DNA from: JAWVEV01 sp033856535
Lineage (GTDB): Bacteria > Actinomycetota > Thermoleophilia > Miltoncostaeales > Miltoncostaeaceae
Direction of reading: 5' to 3'
Assembly: GCA_033856535.1 (NCBI GenBank)
Contig: JAWVEV010000019.1
Location: forward strand, 1-12,858
Length of the DNA: 12,858 nt
Part shown: piece after piece, positions 6,786-12,858 of the stretch
Numbering within the stretch: position 1 is the first letter of the stretch
How the letters are laid out: each line of letters begins with the position of its first letter
Notes under the pieces: model-generated
Database searches by the model: none
Told to the model about the DNA's origin: nothing
What the model saw: only the letters and a program-made list of their open reading frames with translations
Translations under genes and position numbers: made by a program

Positions 6786-7925
6786 ATGCCGACCGCCGCG
6801 CAGACGCGGGCGATGGATCGGGTGAATGCCCTGACCGGGCGCGGCCTCGACCTGATCACGCTTTGGCGCGAGGCGGAGGAAGTCATCGCTCCGGTCGTGC
6901 CGCACTACATGGGGACCTGCTGGTTCACGCTCGACCCGGCCTCGCTGCTGATCACCAGCCACTACAACCCGTTCATGCCGGAGCTGCCCGAGGACGCGCT
7001 GGCGCTGGAGTACTACGCCGACGACGTGCACGACCTGGCCGGCGTGGCCCGCTCTCAGGCCGGTGTGTCGACGCTGCACGAGGCGGCGGGAGGCGACCCG
7101 AGCGCCAGCCCGCGGTGGCAGGCGAACATGACGATGGGCGGCGACCAGGAGCTGATCGCGGCGCTCCGGACGGCCCACGGCGATACCTGGGGGGCGCTGT
7201 CGGTGTACCGCGAGCCGGGGCAGCCGACCTTCCGCCCGGATGAGGTCGCGTTCCTGGGCGCCATCGCGCCGGCGCTGGGAGAGGGCGCGCGGCGTGCGCT
7301 CCTGCTGGGCGAGGCGCGGGACCCGGAGGGCCCGGGCGCGCCGGGGCTGCTGGTGCTCTCGTCGGCCTGGGAGGTGGAGTCGGCGACGCCGGGGGTGGAG
7401 CGGTGGGTCTCGGACCTGCCGGGGGGCGACTGGGAGGCCGGGCGCCTGCCGCCGGCGGTGCAGGCGGTGGCGGGGCGGGCGCTGCGATCGGCGGAGGGCC
7501 GCGATGCGCCGGGGGAGGTGGCGCTGGCCCGGGTCCTGACCCGGTCGGGGACCTGGGTGGTGCTTCACGGGGCGAGCCTGGTGAGCGACGGCGCCCGGCG
7601 GGTGGCGGTGATCGTGGAGCGGGCGCACCCCGCCCGGATCGCCCCGCTCCTGATGTCGGCCTACGGCCTGACCGACCGCGAGCAGGAGGTGACCCGTCTC
7701 GTCCTGCAGGGCGAGTCCACCGCCGGCATCGCCGAGCGCCTGGTCGTCTCCCCGCACACGGTCCAGCAGCACCTGAAGGCGATCTTCGAGAAGACGGGCG
7801 TGCGCAGCCGGCGCGACCTGGTGGGGAAGGTGTTCTTCAGCCACTACGAGCCCCGGGTGCGGGACAACGAGGCCCGCGCGCTGGCGGAGAAGCCCGTGCG
7901 AGGAGGCCCCTGGCCCGGTTCTTAG
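6786..7925 (+). CDS. LuxR-type transcriptional regulator with an N-terminal GAF-like sensor region
   Basis: The 379-residue product ends in a LuxR-type helix-turn-helix, about residues 295-352. It reads LTDREQEVTRLVLQGEST, then AGIAERLVVSPHTVQQHLKA with the VSPHTV recognition helix, then IFEKTGVRSRRDLV. The N-terminal 180 or so residues resemble a GAF-type sensor: a leading helix, alternating strands, and the pattern TWGALSVYREPGQPTFRPDE, where a bulky residue and an acidic end are usual. A linker of about 110 residues joins them. There is no receiver domain, so a bound ligand rather than phosphorylation would control it. It is divergent from the NTF2-cupin pair across 87 bases, a typical layout for a regulator and its target; this is inferred. 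The start at 6786 is supported by the -10 box; an in-frame ATG eight codons on (6810) is an alternative. Confidence 0.88.
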   Translation: MPTAAQTRAMDRVNALTGRGLDLITLWREAEEVIAPVVPHYMGTCWFTLDPASLLITSHYNPFMPELPEDALALEYYADDVHDLAGVARSQAGVSTLHEAAGGDPSASPRWQANMTMGGDQELIAALRTAHGDTWGALSVYREPGQPTFRPDEVAFLGAIAPALGEGARRALLLGEARDPEGPGAPGLLVLSSAWEVESATPGVERWVSDLPGGDWEAGRLPPAVQAVAGRALRSAEGRDAPGEVALARVLTRSGTWVVLHGASLVSDGARRVAVIVERAHPARIAPLLMSAYGLTDREQEVTRLVLQGESTAGIAERLVVSPHTVQQHLKAIFEKTGVRSRRDLVGKVFFSHYEPRVRDNEARALAEKPVRGGPWPGS

Positions 7926-7930
7926 GGCTT

Positions 7931-7965
7931 CGAGGCGGCCGCCGCCGGCGCGCCGGCGCCCCTCG
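7931..7965 (+). terminator. GC-rich hairpin after the LuxR-type gene, containing a 16-bp palindrome
   Basis: CGAGG (7931-7935) pairs with CCTCG (7961-7965), enclosing a perfect 16-bp palindrome of two CGCCGGCG units at 7943-7958. It lies just after the regulator's stop at 7925. No T run follows; a role in termination is plausible but unproven. Confidence 0.4.
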
Positions 7966-7979
7966 TCCGGTCAGGCGAG

Positions 7980-7997
7980 GCCCCCCGCCCTGGGGGC
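7980..7997 (+). terminator. Second possible terminator hairpin before the secreted protein gene
   Basis: GCCCCC (7980-7985) pairs with GGGGGC (7992-7997) over a 6-base loop. Together with the hairpin at 7931-7965 it fills the 106-base gap between two plus-strand genes and suggests that they are transcribed separately. There is no T run. Confidence 0.4.
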
Positions 7998-8031
7998 GAG
8001 CGACCGGTGCCAGAAGCTCACCATCCCCTCC

Positions 8032-10209
8032 ATGGCCCTCGCCCGCGCAAGCCGCCGTGCGCCCGGGACGTCGCCCGACGCGGGTTCGCGGCGCAGCATC
8101 GCTGCGGCAGGTCTCGCCCTTGCCGCGGCTCTACTCACGATCCTGCTGGCGCTCGCCTGGGCGCCCGAGGCACGGGCCGCCGAGACGGCGTATGCCTGGA
8201 CCGGGACGCTGTCGGTCGAGCGGACGGGCTCCGGGCCCGAGACCGGCTCCCGGGTCGCCTACAGCGGGCCGGTCTCACCGTCGGGCTGGCGCGGCATCGC
8301 CTCCTTCGCGCCGACGATGACGGCGTGGTCGCACTGGTTCCAGCGCCCCGAGGAGTGGTGCGGCTCATCGTCGGATCTGCTGCCGGGCGACGTCGCGGAC
8401 ATCGAGGTGCCGATCCTCATCGAGCCGGGCCGACCCGGGCCCGATGGCGTCCCCGGGCCGCCGCGGCTCGTCCCGCCGGCGGGCGCCGCGTGGTCGTTCC
8501 CGCAGCGCCAGGTGACGTGCCTGGCGTTCAACGCCGGCCCGATCGAGCGGTTCACCGAGGACCGGGAGGCGCTCACCAGCCTCGAGGACACGTTCGCCTG
8601 CCGGTCCGAGCAGTACCCCTATCCTGAGCCCCCCAACATGCCCTACGCCGTCTCGGCCTACCTGCCGCCGGCGCTTCCTCAACCGCAGGTCCAGAGCGAC
8701 GGGCGCGTCCGCATCGTCGGCACGGTGGGGACGGACTGCGACTACGGGGACAGCGCGGAGACCACGAGGTTCCTCACGGTCACGGTGGACCTCACCGGGA
8801 CGCCGATCCCCGAGGACACCGGCCTCGACCCGTCGGTCATCGGCGTCGACCACACGCTCGTGGTGGAGGTCAGCAGGCCGCAGCACGGCTCGGTGGTCGG
8901 GCTGGACGGCGCCATCGCCTGCGGCCAGGGCGGCGCGGCCTGCGCCGCGTCGATCCCGGGCGGAGCCACGGTCCGGCTCGCGGCGCTGGCGGCCCCCGCC
9001 GGCCGGCTGCTCTTCTGGGAGGGCTGCGATCAGGTCTCCGGACAGAGCTGCTTCGTGACGATGTCCGGGCCGCGGACCGTCCGCGCGTGGTTCGGCTACG
9101 ACTTCATCGGCCAATGGGAGCCCCCGCCGGACGGGTTGTTCGACCCGGACCGCAAGGCGGAGATCGCGGACAATGGCGCCAGGTCTGCGCGCGCGGGCGC
9201 CGTCGGGTGCGCCTCGACCGCCGCGCTGATCGGGACCGCGGGGAGCAGCAGCGTGATCGTCGCGGGCACGGCGGGCGTCGCGACGCGGTGGTCGGGGCTC
9301 GTGGAGAAGGTGCTCGAGGAGACCGTCGGCAACTGCGCCACCGGCCTCGCCGGCACCATCTACAACGGCGTGTTGCTGAAGGTCGACCCTCCCGACCCGG
9401 CCTGGCGGAAGGCGGCCCTCGCGCAGCCCTTCCCGCGGGGGCGTGTCCCGGCCTGCGGCCAGCGCGGCTGCGCGGCCATGACGCGCGCGGGCAAGCCCCT
9501 CGTCGCGGCCGATGCGCGGGTCGCCGGGCTGCAGGAGGCGATCGCGGTCGCCGCCAACCGCTACGGGAACGCCGTCAAGGCCGGTGACGCGCAAGCACGA
9601 GCCCTGCACCAGGCGACCATGCGCGCGACGAGCGGCCTCCTGGCCGGCGCCTACGTCGGGCGCAACCGCGCCGCGGCGTCGCTGGCGAAGGCCTTCCGCG
9701 CGGTCGGCATCCGCCGCATCACCACGCCGAAGCCCGTCGCCGCGAAGGCGCTGATCGCGCAGGCCAAGGGACGCGGCGTGCCGCCGGCGGTCATCGCGCG
9801 CCTGCTGCGCCGGCACCTGATCACCCATCGCCGCGAGGTCCCGGTGCTGGTGAAGGTCACCGCGCCGCGGCGCGCGGCGGCGATCGACTGGCTTGCGGCG
9901 CTGGGGCGACCCGTGCCGACCTCACAGATGCGCGCCGCTGCGGCGGGGCTGACCCTCGGCGACGTGGGGCGTCTCCTGCACGCCGTGCACCGCGACGCCG
10001 GGACGGCGCCCGTCCCGGCCGCGCCGCACCTGCGGCAACTCGGGCTGGCTCTTCGGTGCGACGCCGGCTCGCCGGCGGCGCTCACGACCCTGGCCACTTT
10101 GATCTCCGGCTCCGCGGGCGTCAGGGGCGAGGCCGGGCGCCTCGTCGCCGCCGCCGCGCGCGAGGTCGCCAGGCACGACCTGCGCATCGACGAGGCCTGC
10201 CGGGGCTGA
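8032..10209 (+). CDS. Large secreted protein of unknown function with a divergent InlB B-repeat domain
   Basis: I do not recognise the whole 725-residue protein. It begins with an Arg-rich stretch and a long Sec-type signal peptide; cleavage is expected after ARA at residue 49. Residues about 50-270 are a beta-rich region with WTGTLSVERTGSG, many prolines and four cysteines. Residues 274-354 match the divergent InlB B-repeat pattern: a VEV strand, HGSVVG, IACG...CAASIPGG, TVRLAALAAPAGRLLFWEGC, CFVTMSGPRTVRAWF. Residues about 360-725 are helical, Ala/Arg-rich and basic, with no domain I know. All 14 cysteines lie after the signal peptide, an even number that fits disulfides in an exported protein. 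There is no membrane anchor or sorting motif at the C-terminus (it ends DEACRG). The ATG at 8032 has only a weak GAAG upstream. The two-component genes follow after 83 bases. Confidence 0.8.
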   Translation: MALARASRRAPGTSPDAGSRRSIAAAGLALAAALLTILLALAWAPEARAAETAYAWTGTLSVERTGSGPETGSRVAYSGPVSPSGWRGIASFAPTMTAWSHWFQRPEEWCGSSSDLLPGDVADIEVPILIEPGRPGPDGVPGPPRLVPPAGAAWSFPQRQVTCLAFNAGPIERFTEDREALTSLEDTFACRSEQYPYPEPPNMPYAVSAYLPPALPQPQVQSDGRVRIVGTVGTDCDYGDSAETTRFLTVTVDLTGTPIPEDTGLDPSVIGVDHTLVVEVSRPQHGSVVGLDGAIACGQGGAACAASIPGGATVRLAALAAPAGRLLFWEGCDQVSGQSCFVTMSGPRTVRAWFGYDFIGQWEPPPDGLFDPDRKAEIADNGARSARAGAVGCASTAALIGTAGSSSVIVAGTAGVATRWSGLVEKVLEETVGNCATGLAGTIYNGVLLKVDPPDPAWRKAALAQPFPRGRVPACGQRGCAAMTRAGKPLVAADARVAGLQEAIAVAANRYGNAVKAGDAQARALHQATMRATSGLLAGAYVGRNRAAASLAKAFRAVGIRRITTPKPVAAKALIAQAKGRGVPPAVIARLLRRHLITHRREVPVLVKVTAPRRAAAIDWLAALGRPVPTSQMRAAAAGLTLGDVGRLLHAVHRDAGTAPVPAAPHLRQLGLALRCDAGSPAALTTLATLISGSAGVRGEAGRLVAAAAREVARHDLRIDEACRG

Positions 10210-10267
10210 AATCCGGGCCGCCGCCGCGCCGGCCTCCGGGCAGGGTCGAACAGGCGGTAGCACCGTT

Positions 10268-10277
10268 GTGGCGCCAC
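10268..10277. repeat. 10-bp palindrome upstream of the histidine kinase gene
   Basis: GTGGCGCCAC is a perfect dyad ending 15 bases before the kinase ATG, in the only gap before the two-component genes. It could be an operator for autoregulation, or simply a GC-rich chance palindrome. Confidence 0.25.
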
Positions 10278-10292
10278 CGCGAGGCGACCATC

Positions 10293-12296
10293 ATGGCTCG
10301 AATGCGACTCCTCCGGATCACGGCCTGGGCAGCCGCCGCGCTGGCGGTCGGCGGTCTCGCGTGGGCGATCTGGCTCGATGTCCACGCGGACGGTCACGGG
10401 ACCGATCCCTGGGAGATCGCCGGGTGGGTGGCGGTCACGCTCGTCTCGACCGGCGTCGGCCTGATGCTCGCCACGCGCCGCGGGTCGAATCCGATCGGCT
10501 GGCTGCTCCTCGCGAACGGCCTGGTGCTGGCCGCGATGGGGCTGAGCGACTCCTACGCGGGCTACGCCGTGCTCGCCCACCCCGGGACGGCGGGCGGCGC
10601 GTGGGCCGTCCTCTTCAGCGAGCGGGCGTGGCCGCTGCTGTTCGCCCCCCTCACGGCCATCGCCTGGATCTTCCCCGACGGCCGGCTTCCCTCGCCGCGC
10701 TGGCGGCCCTTCGCCGTCGCGGGGGCGCTCTCCTTCGCGATGCTGGTGGGGGTGTCGCTGCTGGCGGCCGAGCGCTTCAGCGCTGAGTTCGCCCACGTGT
10801 CGAGCCCACTCCCCGAGCTGTCCGAATCGGCCGTCGGGATCCCCTTCGCCGTGAGCGGGCTCGGGGCGCTCGCGAGCCTGGTGGGCGGCGCCATGGCCGT
10901 TCGGGCCCGGCTCCGGCGCGCTCGGGGCGTCGAGCGCCTTCAGGTGAAATGGCTCGCGTTCGCCGCGGCGCTCATCCCGGCGGCCGTCGCCACCTGCCTG
11001 ATCGAGGCCGCGGTCACCGGCGGGGACGGGCCGGCGACGGTCGTCGCCCTGCTCGTGCCGCTCCTCGCCGTTCCGGTGGCGATCGGGATCGCGGTGATGC
11101 GCCACCGGCTCTACGACATCGACCGCCTGGTCAATCGCACGCTGGTCTACGCCCTGGTGAGCGCGACCCTGGCGGCGGTCTTCGCGGCGGTCTCGCTATC
11201 GCTCGGGGTGGCCATCGGCTCCGGGTCGACGGTCGCGACGGCGGCCGCCACCCTCGCGGCGGCGCTGCTCTTCGGGCCGCTGCGCCGGCGCGTCCAGCTC
11301 CTCGTGGACCGGCGCTTCGACCGGGCGCGCTACGAGGGCCTGCGGGTCGTCGAGCGCTTTCTCGTGGACCTGCGAGAGGGCCGACGGGCGCCCGAGGCGA
11401 TCGGGGAGGCCTTGGCCGAGGCGCTCGCCGATCCGACGCTCGAGCTGCGCTTCCGCCTGCCCGCCGGCGGGGCCGACGTGGACGCGAGCGGCCGCGTGAT
11501 CGAGGGGCCGGAGCGCCCGGACCGCGCGCGCACGCCGGTGCGCCGGGGCGCCCTCTCGCTCGCCACCGTCGTGCACGACCCGGCGCTCGGCGAGCGGCCG
11601 GACCTGCTCGACAGCGTCATCGGGGCGGCCGGGCTGGCGATCGAGATCGCCCGCCTTCGGGTGGAGGTGCGCCGCCAGCTCGCCGAGGTGGAGGAGTCGC
11701 GGGCGCGCATCGTCACGGCCGGCTACGAGGAGCGCCGCCGCCTCGAGCGGGACCTGCACGACGGGGCCCAGCAGCGGCTGGTCTCGATCGGGCTCGCCCT
11801 GCGCCACGCGCAGGCACAGCTCCCGGCGGGGAGCGCGCCGGCCGAGGCGATCGACGCGACCGTGGCGGAGCTCTCGCGGGCGATCGAGGAGCTGCGCGAG
11901 CTCGCCCGCGGGGTGCGGCCGGCCGGCCTCGACGACGGGCTGGCGCACGCGCTGCGCGAGCTGGCCTCCCGATCCCGCCTCCGGACGAGCGTGGAGGTGA
12001 CCGACGAGCGCTTCGGGGACACGATCGAGACGGCGGCCTACTTCGTCGCCAGCGAGGCGCTGGCGAACGCGGCCAAGCATGCGGGGGCCTCGCGCGTCCT
12101 CCTCAGGGCCGCGCGGACGAACGGCAGCCTGGTGGTCTCGGTCGACGACGACGGCGTGGGCGGCGCCGCGCCGTCCGGTGGCTCGGGACTCGCCGGGATG
12201 GCCGACCGGGTCGCCGCCCTGGGCGGCAGCGTGACCGTCGTGAGCCCTGCGGGCCGCGGCACCGTCGTCACCGCGGAGCTGCCGTGCGGATCGTGA
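10293..12296 (+). CDS. Multi-pass membrane sensor histidine kinase, NarL/LiaS type (HisKA_3)
   Basis: The 667-residue product has about ten hydrophobic stretches in its first 330 residues. Among them is the HRLYDIDRLVNRTLVYALVS segment typical of a widespread actinobacterial kinase family. After a linker (about 335-450) and a coiled-coil-like region comes the HisKA_3 dimerisation helix ERDLHDGAQQRLVSIGLALR, with the phospho-acceptor H489. The ATP-binding domain follows: N-box ASEALANAAKHA (N592), G1 box VDDDGVGG (D618-G624 area), and a G2-type GSGLAGMADRVAALGG. The enzyme would autophosphorylate and pass phosphate to the overlapping response regulator. No large extracellular sensor domain is visible, so the signal may be sensed within the membrane. 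The ATG at 10293 has a GAGG eight bases upstream; the next in-frame ATG (10302) and an earlier TTG are alternatives. Confidence 0.9.
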   Translation: MARMRLLRITAWAAAALAVGGLAWAIWLDVHADGHGTDPWEIAGWVAVTLVSTGVGLMLATRRGSNPIGWLLLANGLVLAAMGLSDSYAGYAVLAHPGTAGGAWAVLFSERAWPLLFAPLTAIAWIFPDGRLPSPRWRPFAVAGALSFAMLVGVSLLAAERFSAEFAHVSSPLPELSESAVGIPFAVSGLGALASLVGGAMAVRARLRRARGVERLQVKWLAFAAALIPAAVATCLIEAAVTGGDGPATVVALLVPLLAVPVAIGIAVMRHRLYDIDRLVNRTLVYALVSATLAAVFAAVSLSLGVAIGSGSTVATAAATLAAALLFGPLRRRVQLLVDRRFDRARYEGLRVVERFLVDLREGRRAPEAIGEALAEALADPTLELRFRLPAGGADVDASGRVIEGPERPDRARTPVRRGALSLATVVHDPALGERPDLLDSVIGAAGLAIEIARLRVEVRRQLAEVEESRARIVTAGYEERRRLERDLHDGAQQRLVSIGLALRHAQAQLPAGSAPAEAIDATVAELSRAIEELRELARGVRPAGLDDGLAHALRELASRSRLRTSVEVTDERFGDTIETAAYFVASEALANAAKHAGASRVLLRAARTNGSLVVSVDDDGVGGAAPSGGSGLAGMADRVAALGGSVTVVSPAGRGTVVTAELPCGS

Positions 12297-12858
12297 TCGC
12301 CGAGGATCAGGCCCTGCTTCGCGAGGGTCTCGGCCGGTTGTTCGAGGGCGCGGGGCACGAGGTGATCGCCTCGGTCGAGGACGCCGAGCGCCTGCGCGCG
12401 GCCGTCGACAGGGACCCGCCGGACCTGGCGGTCGTCGACGTCCGGATGCCGCCCTCCTTCACCGACGAGGGCATGCGCGCGGCGCGGTGGCTCCGCGAGG
12501 TCCACCCGAGCGTGGGGGTGCTCGTGCTTTCCCAGCACGTGGAGGCCGCGGGGGCCGTCGGGCTGGTTTCGCAGGGCGGCTTCGGCTACCTGCTCAAGGA
12601 CCGGGTGCTGAACGTGGCCGACTTCCTCGAGGCCGCCGAACGCGTCGCGCGGGGCGGCTCGGCGCTCGACCCGGCGGTCGTCGCGTCGCTCGTGCGGGGG
12701 GACTCCGCGGACGGCCTCGAGGTCCTCACGGCGCGCGAGCGCGAGGTGCTGTCCCTCATGGCGGAGGGGCTCACGAACATCGCCATCGCGCGCCGCCTGA
12801 CGCTCACCGAGCGCACGGTCGAGGGGCACGTGCGCAGCGTCCTCATGAAGCTCGGCCT
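12284..12858 (+). CDS. NarL/FixJ-type response regulator, cut by the window end
   Basis: The start is a GTG inside the kinase's last codons, so the genes overlap by 13 bases and are surely coupled. The 191 visible residues begin VRIVIAEDQALLREGL, with acidic residues E7/D8, the phospho-acceptor D52 in VVDVRMPP, and K105 in YLLKD, a complete receiver domain. A LuxR-type helix-turn-helix starts at L148 (LTAREREVLSLMAEGLTN, then IAIARRL, ERTVEGHV). The sequence stops within KLGL, near the end of the DNA-binding domain, so perhaps 20-30 residues are missing beyond the edge. The MPPSFTDEG stretch after the phospho-site is common in partners of this kinase family. Its target promoters cannot be told; the secreted-protein gene upstream is a possibility only by proximity. 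Confidence 0.92.
   Translation, partial: MRIVIAEDQALLREGLGRLFEGAGHEVIASVEDAERLRAAVDRDPPDLAVVDVRMPPSFTDEGMRAARWLREVHPSVGVLVLSQHVEAAGAVGLVSQGGFGYLLKDRVLNVADFLEAAERVARGGSALDPAVVASLVRGDSADGLEVLTAREREVLSLMAEGLTNIAIARRLTLTERTVEGHVRSVLMKLG

Noticed and set aside
9112..10209. A toxin domain at the C-terminal half of the secreted protein
   Set aside because: The layout (signal peptide, spacer domain, basic C-terminal region) is tempting, but no catalytic motif is seen and no small immunity-type gene follows.
9651..11105. A 484-codon minus-strand frame spanning the secreted protein and kinase genes
   Set aside because: It crosses a gene boundary, has shadow-type composition, and conflicts with the well-supported plus-strand kinase.

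Overview
The window is about 12.9 kb of very GC-rich DNA, densely coded, with GTG starts, 4-base stop/start overlaps and Actinomycetota-type protein families. The gene styles (actinobacterial multi-membrane-pass sensor kinase, GAF/LuxR regulator, WxL-like plus DUF916 pair, secreted protein with an InlB-type repeat) suggest an actinobacterium, possibly of the Thermoleophilia/Solirubrobacterales group. That placement is inference from style, because no marker gene is present.

Bases 1-4100 are one plus-strand transport operon. It holds the end of livH, then livM, livG and livF, which make up a branched-chain amino acid (HAAT-type) ABC importer without its binding protein in view. A moeA-type molybdenum-insertion gene follows livF after only two bases. 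Bases 4101-4338 are non-coding and rich in inverted repeats. They lead into a two-gene surface module, 4339-5835: a small secreted WxL-like domain protein, then a DUF916-type protein with a signal peptide, C-terminal membrane anchor and basic tail. This pair resembles the WxL protein/WxL-interacting protein pairs of Firmicutes, in a reduced form.

Bases 5866-7925 are a divergent regulatory unit. An NTF2-like protein and a cupin are translationally coupled on the minus strand. A GAF-like/LuxR-type regulator is read the other way on the plus strand. Both outward genes have a TAnnnT hexamer exactly six bases before the ATG, which suggests leaderless transcripts from two back-to-back promoters.

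Bases 8032-10209 encode a large secreted, cysteine-rich protein of unknown role, with one recognisable divergent InlB B-repeat domain in its middle. Bases 10293-12858 hold a NarL/LiaS-type two-component system: a multi-pass membrane histidine kinase overlapping by 13 bases its NarL-type response regulator, which runs off the window end just before its natural C-terminus.

No tRNA, rRNA, CRISPR array, transposase or integrase was seen. The parts most worth a second look are the reduced WxL/DUF916 cassette with its structured leader, the livHMGF-moeA coupling, and the unknown secreted protein.
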